Positions 25,352-34,746 of a stretch of 53,090 nucleotides of DNA are shown here, piece after piece; position 1 is the first letter of the stretch, and every line of letters begins with the position of its first letter. Source of the DNA: Chitinophagaceae bacterium (lineage in GTDB: Bacteria; Bacteroidota; Bacteroidia; Chitinophagales; REEL01); the NCBI GenBank assembly GCA_007695095.1, contig REEL01000076.1, forward strand, positions 1-53,090, written 5' to 3'. The notes beneath the pieces were generated by a model. It saw only the letters and a list, made by a program, of their open reading frames with translations, did not search any database and was not told the origin of the DNA. Position numbers and translations under genes: made by a program.

Positions 25352-26287
25352 TCAGGAGGTAAAAATATTTATCTCTGTATTTTCTTTTGAAAATGCGTGA
25401 AACATACCTTTTGAATTATAGGGACACTCGATATTTCCTTTATTATCTATTGCGATTAATCCACCGTACCCACCCATATTTACCAAATCTTTTTGAATAA
25501 TCAGATTTGCAGCATCTTTTAAGGTAAATCTTCCGAATTCCATCATGTGAATGAGCCTTGCCGCTGCATTTAAATTCGTAAACGCTTCACCGGTTCCGGT
25601 GCAGGATACGGCAGCATAACCATTTTTAGCATAATTCCCTGCTCCGGGTACACCGGAATCTCCTATTCTTCCGCTCCATTTTCCGGTCATCCCTCCGGTT
25701 GATGTAGCAGCTGCCAGATTTCCTTTAGAATCAAGGGCAACAGCACCCACTGTTCCTTTTTCTTCAACATCTTCTAAATTATGGTCCAGAGCAGCTTCAT
25801 TTGTTTCGAGAGCTTTCTGTAATTGTGTAAATCTGTTTTCTGTTTTAAAGTAATCCTCATCCACAATCTCAATATCATCAAAAAGTGCAGCAAATTCATG
25901 GGCGCTGCTCCCGCAAATAAAATTATGCTTCCCCCAATTCAAAATCTTCTCTGCCAGCCTTATCGGGTTTTTAATTCCCTTGACAGCCGCCAGACTACCG
26001 GATTTTATTTTTTGTCCACACATTACTGAAGCATCCATTTCTATACTTGCATCCTTGGTAAATACAGAACCTCTACCGGCATTAAAAATAGCATTGTTTT
26101 CCATATGCTCAACAGCTAAAATGCTTGCTTCGAGTGCACTTCCGCCATCTTTTAGAACTTTAACAGCAGCTTCTATTGAACTTTTTAATCCATTGAAATA
26201 AGCATTCTGTTTTGCTTTATCAAAATTATCCCAGTTGTAATTACCGGCACCACCATGTATGGCTATAGAATATTTATGTTTTGTCAT
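25352..26287 (-). CDS. Isoaspartyl peptidase / plant-type L-asparaginase
   Basis: An Ntn hydrolase that cleaves isoaspartyl dipeptides and L-asparagine after self-cleavage. The predicted cut lies between G178 and T179 (EEKGTVGAVALD), making T179 the N-terminal nucleophile of the beta subunit. Substrate-binding residues are in GKWSGRIGDSGVPGAGNYA and the GTGEAF segment. The N-terminal IAIHGGAGNY and NNAIFNAGRGSVFT match the family. The length of 311 residues is right. There is no signal peptide, so it should be cytosolic, unlike some relatives. It is 26 bases downstream of pyrB on the same strand and may share its transcript. Confidence 0.94.
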   Translation of the reverse strand: MTKHKYSIAIHGGAGNYNWDNFDKAKQNAYFNGLKSSIEAAVKVLKDGGSALEASILAVEHMENNAIFNAGRGSVFTKDASIEMDASVMCGQKIKSGSLAAVKGIKNPIRLAEKILNWGKHNFICGSSAHEFAALFDDIEIVDEDYFKTENRFTQLQKALETNEAALDHNLEDVEEKGTVGAVALDSKGNLAAATSTGGMTGKWSGRIGDSGVPGAGNYAKNGYAAVSCTGTGEAFTNLNAAARLIHMMEFGRFTLKDAANLIIQKDLVNMGGYGGLIAIDNKGNIECPYNSKGMFHAFSKENTEINIFTS

Positions 26288-26313
26288 TTTAAATTTAGGT
26301 ATTTGACTGAAAA

Positions 26314-27237
26314 TCAGACTTTGCCGGCTAAAAGAAATAAAATAGCCATGCGGATAGCCACTCCGTTTTCAACCTGTTGTAAAATGATAGATTGTTTGCT
26401 GTCAGCAACGTCACTACTCAACTCAACGCCCCTGTTTATAGGCCCGGGGTGCATAATTATAATTTCCTTATTTAATTTATCGAGTATTTCTCTGTTAATA
26501 CCGTAATAAAGAGAATACTCTCTCAAAGACGGGAAATATTGTATGTTTTGTCTTTCAAGTTGTATGCGTAGAACATTCGCAACATCACACCACTGAAGGG
26601 CTTCCATCAGGTTGTATGTAGTTTTAACACCCAGCTCCTCTATAAAAGGGGGTAATAATGTAGGGGGCGAACAAAGCATTACCTCAGCCCCTGATTTCAA
26701 GAGGCAGAAAATATTGGACATGGCAACTCTTGAGTGTTTTATGTCACCAATAATAGCCACTTTCAAACCTTTTACACTGCCTGTTTTTTCACGAATGGAA
26801 TATAAATCAAGCAAAGCCTGAGTCGGATGCTCATTAGTTCCGTCACCGGCATTTATAATGGAAGCATCTATATGATTGGATAAAAAAACAGGAGCCCCGG
26901 GGCTGGAATGTCTCATTACTATCATATCAACTTTCATGGCAAGTATATTCTTAACTGTGTCTATAAGCGTTTCTCCTTTTTTCAGCGAGGAGGTGGAGGA
27001 GGAAAAGTTTAGAACGTCAGCCGATAATCTTTTTTCTGCTATCTCAAAAGAAATGCGGGTTCTGGTACTATTTTCAAAAAAAACATTGGCAATGGTAGTA
27101 TCTCTGAGCGTGGGTACTTTTTTAATAGGTCTGTTGAGGACTTCTTTGAAATTATCAGCGGTTTTAAAAATGAGTTCTATATCTTCTTTTAAAAGATATT
27201 TAATGCCTAAAAGGTGTTTGGTTGAAAGTAAACTCAT
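26314..27237 (-). CDS. pyrB: Aspartate carbamoyltransferase catalytic subunit
   Basis: PyrB joins carbamoyl phosphate to aspartate, the first committed step of pyrimidine synthesis. The carbamoyl-phosphate loop FFENSTRTR (S57-T-R-T-R61), MRHSSPG, DGTNEHPTQALLD and GDIKHSRVAMSN are all present. The 307-residue length is typical. No pyrI regulatory subunit is next to it; pyrR lies directly upstream (seven bases from its stop to the pyrB ATG), so pyrR-pyrB is one operon controlled together. This is the PyrR-linked organisation found in several phyla. Confidence 0.96.
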   Translation of the reverse strand: MSLLSTKHLLGIKYLLKEDIELIFKTADNFKEVLNRPIKKVPTLRDTTIANVFFENSTRTRISFEIAEKRLSADVLNFSSSTSSLKKGETLIDTVKNILAMKVDMIVMRHSSPGAPVFLSNHIDASIINAGDGTNEHPTQALLDLYSIREKTGSVKGLKVAIIGDIKHSRVAMSNIFCLLKSGAEVMLCSPPTLLPPFIEELGVKTTYNLMEALQWCDVANVLRIQLERQNIQYFPSLREYSLYYGINREILDKLNKEIIIMHPGPINRGVELSSDVADSKQSIILQQVENGVAIRMAILFLLAGKV

Positions 27238-27244
27238 TTTTCGG

Positions 27245-27799
27245 TTATTTTTTTAACTTTTTTTCATTAACTAAAGTTACCCGATCTTCTCCGCCGTATT
27301 CAGCCCAGTTAACGACCACTTTTTGCGAGTCTATAGCGTCAACTGTTTTACCGGTATAATTACTTTGAATAGGAAATTCCCTGCTAAACCTTCTGTCTAT
27401 CAAGACTAAAAGTTCTACTTCGGCCGGCCGGCCGAAATCTAAAACAGCATCCATTGCAGCTCTGACGGTACGTCCTGTATATAATACATCATCTATTAAA
27501 ATAATTTTTTTCCCTTCTACCGAAAATTCAATTTCTGTTTCTGAAGGATTTAAGGGCAATGCTTTTCTTCGAAAATCATCTCTGTAAAAGGTGATATCTA
27601 GTTTTCCGTAAGTAATGCTGAGTTCCGGATTTAATTCATTTAAAACAGATACTATTCTATCAGACAACAAGGTGCCACGGGGCTGTATGCCTATAATGGC
27701 GCTATTGGAAAAATCACCATGATTTTCCAGCAATTCATGACACAGCCGCTCTATGGTCAGGTCAAATTTATTTCCGTCTAATAATCGCTTTTTTTGCAT
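27245..27799 (-). CDS. pyrR: Bifunctional pyrimidine operon regulator / uracil phosphoribosyltransferase PyrR
   Basis: PyrR binds pyr mRNA leaders in Firmicutes and also has UPRTase activity. The PRPP-binding signature IILIDDVLYTGRTVRAA lies at residues 99-115 with D103-D104. An Arg/Lys-rich surface (RDDFRRKA) may bind nucleic acid. It is 184 residues long and leads the pyrR-pyrB unit. In Bacteroidota the RNA target is not established, and I see no clear antiterminator stem in the 139-base region upstream. A palindrome is present there instead. Confidence 0.94.
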   Translation of the reverse strand: MQKKRLLDGNKFDLTIERLCHELLENHGDFSNSAIIGIQPRGTLLSDRIVSVLNELNPELSITYGKLDITFYRDDFRRKALPLNPSETEIEFSVEGKKIILIDDVLYTGRTVRAAMDAVLDFGRPAEVELLVLIDRRFSREFPIQSNYTGKTVDAIDSQKVVVNWAEYGGEDRVTLVNEKKLKK

Positions 27800-27829
27800 T
27801 TAAGTAATCTTCTGTTTAAAAAATAATAG

Positions 27830-27848
27830 ATTGCTTTAATAAAGCATT
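27830..27848. promoter_or_regulatory. Palindrome between pyrR and mutS
   Basis: The core TGCTTT-AAT-AAAGCA at 27832-27846 is a perfect inverted repeat with a three-base spacer, extended to ATTGCTTT and AAAGCATT with one mismatch. It lies 31 bases upstream of the pyrR start codon. A nearly identical site precedes the HD/lipid A operon at 52827. A dimeric regulator site is a reasonable inference. Confidence 0.4.
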
Positions 27849-27938
27849 ATTATTTTCGCATAAAGATAAATAACTTTGAACGTATTTTATATCAGGTACT
27901 AAATTGAAATTTTAAAGCTTTACATTTACAAGCTGAAT

Positions 27939-30560
27939 ATGGCAAAATCAAATGAAGGGAAAGAAACGCCTTTAATGAAGCAGTACAACCAGATTAAATC
28001 AAAAAATCCGGATGCATTGCTGTTATTTAGAGTGGGTGATTTTTATGAAACTTTTGGGAAAGATGCAATTATTGCAGCTGATGTATTGGGGATTGTTTTG
28101 ACAAAACGTTCAAACGGTGCAGCTAATGATATGGAATTGGCCGGGTTTCCCTATCATGCATTGGATACTTATTTGCCTAAGCTTATTCGAGCCGGTTACC
28201 GGGTGGCTATTTGCGAGCAGTTGGAGGATCCAAAAACGACCAAAAAGATTGTTAAAAGAGGTGTTACAGAAATGATTACACCCGGCGTGGCTATGAACGA
28301 CCAGATTCTTGACCACAGAAAAAATAATTTTTTAGCTTCAGTATATCTGACTAAAGATATGTCAGGAATAGCATTTCTGGATATTTCTACCGGTGAGTTT
28401 TATGTTTCAGAAGGACCCGACGATTATCTGGACAACCTCTTGCAAAGTTTTCAGCCCTCAGAAGTGATTTTTGCAAAAAGTAAACAAAAGGACTTTAAGG
28501 CCCGCTTTGGGACTAAACATTATACTTATTTCCTGGATGACTGGATTTTTTCTGAAGATTTTGCAAGAGATACATTACTGACCCACTTTGAAACACCTAA
28601 TTTGAAAGGTTATGGAGTGGATGAAATGAAGCTTTCTGTCAGTGCTGCCGGTGCAGCCTTACACTATATTAAGGAAACCAGCCGTACTGCCCTCAGCCAT
28701 ATTAGCAGAATTTCACGGCTTGAAAGAAATAATTCTATGTGGCTCGACAGATTTACTGTCAGAAATCTGGAACTTTTATACCCCACTATGGATGATGGTA
28801 AAAGTTTACTGCAAATAATAGATGCAACTATTTCACCTATGGGTGCCCGCCTAATGAAAAAATGGCTGATGATGCCTCTGCTTGATTTAAAGCAAATATC
28901 TGAAAGACATCTTGTGGTGGATACCTTTGTAAAAGAACCGGATTTAAGCGAATTGCTTGGTAAACAATTGAAGCAAATCGGAGATATAGAGCGTTTAATT
29001 TCTAAAGTTTCAACTGCTAAAATTAACCCCCGTGAGGTAAATCAACTCAGAAGAGCACTTACGGCTTTGAAGCCAATAAAAGATATACTTGAGCAATCTG
29101 AAAATAAAGTACTCAAAAAAATGAGTGATCAGATTCATTTATGTGATTTACTCAGAACTAAAATTGAAGATGAACTGGAAGAAGAGGTTGGAGTACATAT
29201 TAATAAGGGCGGCTTATTTAAAAAAGGGATTAATGAAAATCTCGATAAATTAAGAGAATTGTCGACTTCCGGGAAAGGCTATTTAACGGCACTTCAAAAG
29301 CGTGAAGTGGAGAAAACCGGTATTTCATCTCTTAAAATAGGCTTTAATAATGTTTTTGGTTATTATCTGGAAGTTACTCACAAGCATAAAGATAAAGTCC
29401 CTGAAGACTGGATGAGAAAACAAACTTTAGTCAATGCAGAAAGGTATATAACTCCGGAATTAAAAGAATATGAAGAAAAAATACTGGGTGCTGAGGAAAA
29501 GATAGTGGTTTTGGAAGAAGAGCTTTTTAAAGGACTTGTCAGCTATATGCAGGACTACATAAATGCCATACAGATAAATGCAAATGTAATGGCTCGTTTG
29601 GATTGTTTGCTTTCATTTGCGGATACGGCATCAAAGTATAATTATTGTCGCCCGGAAGTTCATAAAGGTTACGAACTGACAATTAAAGAAGGCCGGCATC
29701 CGGTTATTGAAAGGCAATTGTCAGATGACTCTCCTTTTGTACCAAATGACCTCGATTTGGATAATGAGAATTGTCAGATTATGATGATTACCGGACCGAA
29801 TATGTCGGGTAAGTCTGCTTTATTAAGACAAACTGCCCTGATTACTCTGATGGCTCAAATTGGGAGCTATGTGCCTGCCCGAAAAGCATTAATACCTCTT
29901 ACAGATAAGATTTTTACAAGGGTGGGTGCGTCCGATAATATCTCTACCGGTGAATCAACATTTATGGTTGAAATGCATGAAACGGCGAGTATCCTCAATA
30001 ATATATCTTCAAGAAGTCTGATTTTACTCGATGAAATAGGAAGAGGCACCAGTACTTATGATGGTTTGTCAATAGCCTGGTCAATTGCTGAATACATCCA
30101 TTCAAATGAAATAGCAAGACCAAAAACTTTATTTGCAACGCATTACCATGAGCTCAATGAGCTGGCTGAAAAATTACCCCGGATAAAAAACTTTCATGTA
30201 GCTACTAAAGAGTCCGGTCAAAAAGTTATTTTTCTCAGAAAACTCAAACCGGGTGGCAGTCATCATAGTTTTGGTATACATGTCGCGAAAATGGCCGGAA
30301 TGCCTCCCGAAATTATAAAACGTTCGAAAGAAATTTTGTCCAGACTTGAGGATAAAGCCATTGCTAAAGACATGAAGCAAAAGATAAAGTCAATTCCCGA
30401 CAGCTATCAGCTTAATATATTTCAGGTAGATGACCCCATACTTGAAAAAATACGGGAAGAATTGTCTAATATTGACATAAATAGTCTTACACCAATGGAT
30501 GCACTTATGAAATTGCATGAATTGATAAAGCAGATGAAAGAAAAAGAGGAAGAAGCCTGA
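27939..30560 (+). CDS. mutS: DNA mismatch repair protein MutS
   Basis: MutS recognises mispaired or looped DNA and starts methyl-independent mismatch repair. The mismatch-binding Phe-x-Glu is F35-Y-E37 in RVGDFYETFG. The connector, lever and clamp domains follow without gaps. The ATPase domain has Walker A TGPNMSGKS (near 618-625), LILLDEIGRGTSTYDG (Walker B, near 694) and FATHYHEL. The C-terminal DALMKLHELIKQMKE is the tail of the family. It is 873 residues, full length. It is divergent from pyrR. The YgjV-GNAT gene begins 28 bases after it and is probably co-transcribed. Confidence 0.97.
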   Translation: MAKSNEGKETPLMKQYNQIKSKNPDALLLFRVGDFYETFGKDAIIAADVLGIVLTKRSNGAANDMELAGFPYHALDTYLPKLIRAGYRVAICEQLEDPKTTKKIVKRGVTEMITPGVAMNDQILDHRKNNFLASVYLTKDMSGIAFLDISTGEFYVSEGPDDYLDNLLQSFQPSEVIFAKSKQKDFKARFGTKHYTYFLDDWIFSEDFARDTLLTHFETPNLKGYGVDEMKLSVSAAGAALHYIKETSRTALSHISRISRLERNNSMWLDRFTVRNLELLYPTMDDGKSLLQIIDATISPMGARLMKKWLMMPLLDLKQISERHLVVDTFVKEPDLSELLGKQLKQIGDIERLISKVSTAKINPREVNQLRRALTALKPIKDILEQSENKVLKKMSDQIHLCDLLRTKIEDELEEEVGVHINKGGLFKKGINENLDKLRELSTSGKGYLTALQKREVEKTGISSLKIGFNNVFGYYLEVTHKHKDKVPEDWMRKQTLVNAERYITPELKEYEEKILGAEEKIVVLEEELFKGLVSYMQDYINAIQINANVMARLDCLLSFADTASKYNYCRPEVHKGYELTIKEGRHPVIERQLSDDSPFVPNDLDLDNENCQIMMITGPNMSGKSALLRQTALITLMAQIGSYVPARKALIPLTDKIFTRVGASDNISTGESTFMVEMHETASILNNISSRSLILLDEIGRGTSTYDGLSIAWSIAEYIHSNEIARPKTLFATHYHELNELAEKLPRIKNFHVATKESGQKVIFLRKLKPGGSHHSFGIHVAKMAGMPPEIIKRSKEILSRLEDKAIAKDMKQKIKSIPDSYQLNIFQVDDPILEKIREELSNIDINSLTPMDALMKLHELIKQMKEKEEEA

Positions 30561-30588
30561 TTTTTTTTATGCCCCAAAACACATTTTA

Positions 30589-31218
30589 ATGGAACCACAA
30601 TTGATTTATGAAATTATAGGATATCTGGCGTCTTTATTAGTTGCAATATCTCTTATGATGGCCAATATTTTCCGCTTGAGATTACTGAATATGCTCGGGG
30701 CGATTACTTTCTGTATATATGGAATATTAATAGGTGCCATTCCGGTAGCAGCCATGAATGCCTTTATAGTAGCGATAAATATCTATTATCTCATTAAGAT
30801 GTATAGAAGTAAAGAAGCTTTTCAATTGGTTGAGGTAGATGCAGAGGATGCTTATTTAAAGGTGTTTTTAGATTTTCACAAAGATGAGTTAAAGCCTTTT
30901 TTTACAGATGGGAAGATTGATGTTCAAGCAAATAACTTATATGTTTTTGTATTAAGAGATATGGTTCCTTCCGGCTTGTTAGTAGGTAAAGTGAATCAGG
31001 AAGGTATTTTAAAAGTCAGCATTGACTTTGTGACACCGGCTTACAGGGATTTTAAAACCGGATTTTTCTTTTTTCATAAAAACCTGAAGTTTTTCAGAAA
31101 TAAAAATATTCATACAATCGAAGCAAAAGGTGAAACGAAATCTCACTCAGCATATCTGAAAAAAATGGGATTTGAACCAAAGGGTACTGAGGCGGACGTT
31201 TTTAAGTTAAAGCTATAG
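30589..31218 (+). CDS. YgjV-type membrane domain fused to a GNAT-like domain
   Basis: A 209-residue protein. Residues 1-75 have three to four closely spaced helices in the YgjV inner-membrane pattern (IIGYLASLLVAISLMM, then LLNMLGAITFCIYGILIG). Residues 85-209 look like an acyltransferase-fold (GNAT) domain: NLYVFVLRD, GILKVSIDFVTPAYRDFKTG, and the C-terminal SHSAYLKKMGFEPKG. The acetyl-CoA-binding loop R/Q-x-x-G-x-G/A is not clear, so catalysis is doubtful. It follows mutS by 28 bases; a functional link with repair is not evident. Confidence 0.7.
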   Translation: MEPQLIYEIIGYLASLLVAISLMMANIFRLRLLNMLGAITFCIYGILIGAIPVAAMNAFIVAINIYYLIKMYRSKEAFQLVEVDAEDAYLKVFLDFHKDELKPFFTDGKIDVQANNLYVFVLRDMVPSGLLVGKVNQEGILKVSIDFVTPAYRDFKTGFFFFHKNLKFFRNKNIHTIEAKGETKSHSAYLKKMGFEPKGTEADVFKLKL

Positions 31219-31238
31219 TCCCTGCTTGCTTATTCGTA

Positions 31239-32054
31239 TTACTTTTTAGGAATTACCAGCATGGGTGTTTTCGCATGAAAAGCCATCTTTTTGGATAGAC
31301 TTGAATCAAAAATAGATTGCAAAAGGCTTCTTTTTTCTGAAAATAAGATGATCAAATCGGTAGGATTATCAATAATATAATTTTCAATATCATTTAAAGG
31401 GTCTTTACCTTTTACTGATTTAAACTTAAGTTTATCATAATGATGCCTTCTAATAAGATCTACTCCTGTAGATCCATCTTCAATCATTGAATCCGGCAAT
31501 TGCTCATTAAAAATATGCAATACAGTAATAGAAGGTGTCCAAAGCTTAAATAAACTTAAAATTTCATCTATTTCACTATCCATATTTTTCAAATCTGAGG
31601 CATACAGAATTTCATTAAAAGATAAGTAATTTGAGTCTTCAGGGATTAATAAAACAGGGATTTTAGTGTTTTTAATAACACCGGAAGCATTGGAGCCAAT
31701 TAAGGCTTTCTTCAAGCCCGAAGCTCCTTTAGTTCCCATAACTATCAGGTCGGCCCCAATTTTGCCGGAAAATTCATTGATGGCCATAACCGGATCTCCA
31801 ACACTAAAGTTGCCGTTTATATCGACTTCTCCACTGACTTCAGATTTTACTTCGTCCAGTAGATTATTTAAGTCATTTTGCGTTTCTTTTTCCAAAACAT
31901 CCATCATTTCATTCATCATAGCTATAGAAGAGCCCGGCACATGTATAGATGTGAAAATATAAATACTGCCATTGGTTTTTTTGGCTATTTCAATACCAAA
32001 TTCAATGGCTTTAAGAGAAAATTCAGAAAAGTCTGTAGGAATTAAGATTTTCAT
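31239..32054 (-). CDS. Tandem universal stress protein (UspA family)
   Basis: A 271-residue cytosolic protein with two Usp domains. The first (1-140) starts KILIPTDFSEFSLKA and carries the ATP-binding pattern G-x2-G-x9-G in MGTKGASGLKKALIGSNASG. The second (about 148-271) starts EILYASDL and ends KTPMLVIP. It lacks the clear glycine loop, so it probably does not bind ATP. Such proteins bind nucleotides and respond to starvation or redox stress. It follows the TerB-like gene by nine bases on the same strand, suggesting joint expression. Confidence 0.9.
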   Translation of the reverse strand: MKILIPTDFSEFSLKAIEFGIEIAKKTNGSIYIFTSIHVPGSSIAMMNEMMDVLEKETQNDLNNLLDEVKSEVSGEVDINGNFSVGDPVMAINEFSGKIGADLIVMGTKGASGLKKALIGSNASGVIKNTKIPVLLIPEDSNYLSFNEILYASDLKNMDSEIDEILSLFKLWTPSITVLHIFNEQLPDSMIEDGSTGVDLIRRHHYDKLKFKSVKGKDPLNDIENYIIDNPTDLIILFSEKRSLLQSIFDSSLSKKMAFHAKTPMLVIPKK

Positions 32055-32063
32055 TGCTTTAGT

Positions 32064-32450
32064 TTAATATAAGAGTTTTTCAAGTTTTTCAATAACGGCT
32101 CTTTCCTGTTTGTTTATTCCTCTGTAACTGTCAGCTACCTTTTTGACCAGACTCAAGCTCATGGATTTTCTGGCAGGTGTCATAAATTCAGTATGCTCGT
32201 TAACAAAAGTTTCAAACTCCTTATAGGCTGTTTCTTCTTTTATAAAGCTGTCTTCCAGCGTATCAAATTGAAATTGTACATAAAAGCCAATGTCTGTACC
32301 AAATTCGTCTGTTCCATCTTCGAAGGGGACAATTTCATTGGTGACCATTTCTTCCAGTGCTTTAATTTCTTTCTTTTCTATCACACCATCTGCCTTGGCA
32401 ATTGCAAAAGCCAGATTCCCTAATGCCTCATAAAATTTTTGCTTAACCAT
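32064..32450 (-). CDS. TerB-like domain protein
   Basis: A 128-residue helical protein. The ATG at 32450 is used; an upstream TTG at 32459 would add three residues. The segment ALGNLAFAIAKADGVIEKKEIKAL resembles the TerB/DjlA N-terminal metal-binding helix pair, with acidic residues at the usual spots. The remainder is acidic in the middle and ends VIEKLEKLLY. TerB proteins are linked to stress or tellurite responses, but single-domain forms in Bacteroidota are of unknown role. Adjacent to the universal stress protein. Confidence 0.72.
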   Translation of the reverse strand: MVKQKFYEALGNLAFAIAKADGVIEKKEIKALEEMVTNEIVPFEDGTDEFGTDIGFYVQFQFDTLEDSFIKEETAYKEFETFVNEHTEFMTPARKSMSLSLVKKVADSYRGINKQERAVIEKLEKLLY

Positions 32451-32504
32451 AATGTTCAAACGCTTTTATATAAAATTAATTTTTAATGAAATGTAAATTA
32501 ATTG

Positions 32505-33032
32505 TTAAATTACTTCAACTAATTCGACATCGAATATCAAAACAGTATTCGGAGCGATTAAGTCCCCGGCTCCCTGACTACCGTAAGCAAGAGGTGAAGG
32601 AATAAATAAAGTTGCCTTATCTCCTTCTCTCAGTAATGAAATACCTTCATCCCATCCACTGATTACCATTCCCTGGCCAAGGATAAACTCTATGGGCTCA
32701 TTTCTGCCTTCAGAAGAATCAAAAACGGTTCCATCAAGCAGATAGCCTGTGTAATGAACTCTTACTGTATTGCCCGGTTGAGCCTGAGCGCCTGTACCTT
32801 CTTGCGTAATTTTATAATGCAAGCCGGAAGCCTTTCTGTCCCCAATAATATTACGTTCACGCATGTAATCTTGTATAATTTCTACATCTCTGTCAAGTTG
32901 CGTTTTGGGCTGCTCCGGAGACTCTTGCATAACGGGTCTTTCCGTAGTTTCTTCACGACTACTTCCATTATCTCCACAGGAAATCATAAAAAATAGTAAA
33001 CTTACAAGGCTGAAATAAACGGTAATTCTCAT
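32505..33032 (-). CDS. FKBP-type peptidyl-prolyl isomerase lipoprotein
   Basis: A 175-residue lipoprotein (lipobox MISC, Cys19) with a Ser/Glu-rich linker and an FKBP domain at about 80-175. Active-site segments VRVHYTGYLLDGTVFDSS, IEFILGQGMVISGWDEGISL and PSPLAYGSQGAGDLIAPN are complete, so it should be an active periplasmic or outer-membrane-attached prolyl isomerase. It sits downstream of the DHH gene near ndk, a context that in flavobacteria holds the gliding-related FKBP protein GldI; the sequence itself is closer to generic FKBP than to GldI. It is likely co-transcribed with the DHH gene, 15 bases upstream. Confidence 0.92.
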   Translation of the reverse strand: MRITVYFSLVSLLFFMISCGDNGSSREETTERPVMQESPEQPKTQLDRDVEIIQDYMRERNIIGDRKASGLHYKITQEGTGAQAQPGNTVRVHYTGYLLDGTVFDSSEGRNEPIEFILGQGMVISGWDEGISLLREGDKATLFIPSPLAYGSQGAGDLIAPNTVLIFDVELVEVI

Positions 33033-33047
33033 AACTTTTTGTTTTTA

Positions 33048-34058
33048 TTATAAAGTGTCTAAAATACGAATAAATTTTTGAACAGTCTTTTCTAAACTTA
33101 ATTTTGATTGTCCTCCGGCGGCATTTTTATGCCCTCCTCCTAAAAAATGCTTACGGGCAAAATCATTCACATCAAAATCTTCTATGGAACGAAAAGAAAG
33201 TTTCACCAAATCTTCTCTTTCAATAATTAGGGTAGAAAACTTTATACCCGTCAGCTTGAGGGGGTAATTCACTAAACCTTCAGTGTCACCTATACCCAGC
33301 TCAAACCTATCAATTTCCTCCCGGTTAATAAAAATCATTGCAGCGTTTTTGTCAGGGAAAACTTTCATTTTCTCGGAAATTGAATATCCTAAGAATTTAA
33401 GCCGGTTTTCCGAGTAATTATTATAGATATGATTAAATATTTTGTTACCATTAACGCCGGCATCAAAAAGATTTGCAGCTATTTTAAAAGTCTCAGCTCT
33501 TGTAGAAGGGTATTGAAACATGCCGGTATCCGTTAAAATGCCCGTATATATTGCTTCAGCTACAGAAGTTTCAAATTGGTAATCACTGTCTATCATTAGA
33601 ATCAACTCATAAATTAATTCCGCAGTCGAGCCATATTTGTCATTACAGTATTCGAACTTTGCAAAGTTATCGGGTTCGGGATGATGATCTACCATGATTT
33701 TTGGTGCTTTTGCTCTTGACAGAATAGTTGCTAATTGATTGAGCCTGGCGATACTATTAAAATCTAGACAAAAAATCAGCTCGGCTTCTTCTATTAATCG
33801 AATTGTTTTCTCTCTTTCTGTTTCAAAATTCAGCACATCTTCAACCCCTTTTAAAAAATTAAACTGCTCCGAAAAGGCACTGGGAATAATTACCTGTGGA
33901 AAAAATCCCTTTTTCTTGAGAAATAAAGCAAGTGCGAGTGAAGAACCTATAGCATCTCCATCGGGCCTGTGATGAGTTAAAATCACTATGTTTTTAGATG
34001 CTTGCAATTGTTCTTTAAACTCAGACAAATGGCTTTTTATATTTTTCATTTTTCGCAT
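33048..34058 (-). CDS. DHH/DHHA1 phosphoesterase (NrnA-like)
   Basis: A 336-residue phosphoesterase of the NrnA/bifunctional oligoribonuclease and pAp phosphatase group. Motif I is LTHHRPDGDAIGSSLAL, motif II FCLDFNS, motif III MVDHHPEPDNF (the DHH), and motif IV ILTDTGMFQYP. The C-terminal DHHA1 domain has FGGGHKNAAGG in the form LGGGHKNAAGGQS. Likely substrates are short oligoribonucleotides, pAp or cyclic-di-AMP products such as pApA, interesting because cdaA is present in this window. ATG at 34058 or at 34049 are both possible starts. It is divergent from ndk. Confidence 0.9.
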   Translation of the reverse strand: MRKMKNIKSHLSEFKEQLQASKNIVILTHHRPDGDAIGSSLALALFLKKKGFFPQVIIPSAFSEQFNFLKGVEDVLNFETEREKTIRLIEEAELIFCLDFNSIARLNQLATILSRAKAPKIMVDHHPEPDNFAKFEYCNDKYGSTAELIYELILMIDSDYQFETSVAEAIYTGILTDTGMFQYPSTRAETFKIAANLFDAGVNGNKIFNHIYNNYSENRLKFLGYSISEKMKVFPDKNAAMIFINREEIDRFELGIGDTEGLVNYPLKLTGIKFSTLIIEREDLVKLSFRSIEDFDVNDFARKHFLGGGHKNAAGGQSKLSLEKTVQKFIRILDTL

Positions 34059-34262
34059 TTACTGTTGCTAATCTTGAAAATGTCTTTTTGAATAAAAAGA
34101 ATTCCAAATATTATTATTTATTGTTGAGAATATTTTTTGCAAAAGTAGTAAATATATGAGTTGTATTTTATGATAGATTTCATAAATATTAATTCTTTTT
34201 GCTTTTTTAATTTACCGGTTTAAATCAGATTTAAAAAAAACATTTTAAATTTAGTGTTTTGC

Positions 34263-34294
34263 ATTGTCTATTCTTTTATAAAAAAGTAATTTTG
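34263..34294 (+). promoter_or_regulatory. Promoter of ndk
   Basis: ATTG at 34263-34266 and TAATTTTG at 34287-34294 are separated by 20 bases, a good match to the Bacteroidota consensus. The ATG at 34308 is only 13 bases beyond the -7 box, so the mRNA leader would be very short. Confidence 0.6.
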
Positions 34295-34307
34295 CAAAAA
34301 AATACAA

Positions 34308-34724
34308 ATGAGTAATATTACATTGACAATGATTAAACCCGATGCTTTTGGCAAAGGTTTTACAGGAGCTATCCTAGACAAGATTATAAAAGCAGGTTTT
34401 AAGGTTAAAGCTATGCGTTTATTACAGCTTACCGAAAAAGAAGCCGGTAAATTTTATGCTGTTCATAAGGAAAGACCATTTTATAATGACCTGGTAGGTT
34501 TTATGACTTCCGGACCTATAGTTGCGGCTGTACTTGAAAAAGATAATGCTGTGGATGATTTTAGAAAGCTAATCGGAGCTACGAATCCTGAGCAGGCTGA
34601 AGCTGGTACTATTCGTAAAGAGTTTGCTGAAAGTATTGAGAAAAATGCTGTTCACGGTTCTGATTCTAATGAAAATGCGGCTATTGAGGCTTCATTTTTC
34701 TTTTCAGAGTTAGACAGAGTATAG
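34308..34724 (+). CDS. ndk: Nucleoside diphosphate kinase
   Basis: Ndk moves the gamma phosphate from ATP to other nucleoside diphosphates through a phosphohistidine. The active His is H116 in [12 protein letters not shown]. The N-terminal [12 protein letters not shown], the Kpn-loop region ([15 protein letters not shown]) and [18 protein letters not shown] are all standard. The 138-residue length is complete. It is monocistronic: its own promoter upstream and a hairpin terminator just after it. Confidence 0.97.
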   Translation: MSNITLTMIKPDAFGKGFTGAILDKIIKAGFKVKAMRLLQLTEKEAGKFYAVHKERPFYNDLVGFMTSGPIVAAVLEKDNAVDDFRKLIGATNPEQAEAGTIRKEFAESIEKNAVHGSDSNENAAIEASFFFSELDRV

Positions 34725-34746
34725 GAAAGTTTTAAGAAAATTTGGG

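Noticed and set aside
27800-27938. PyrR-binding antiterminator or attenuator in the pyrR leader
   Set aside because: No pair of competing stems and no terminator with a T run were seen upstream of pyrR; only the palindrome is present.
32505-33032. Naming the FKBP lipoprotein GldI
   Set aside because: The gene context resembles the gldI neighbourhood, but the sequence is a generic FKBP with all usual active-site motifs, so the name was not used.
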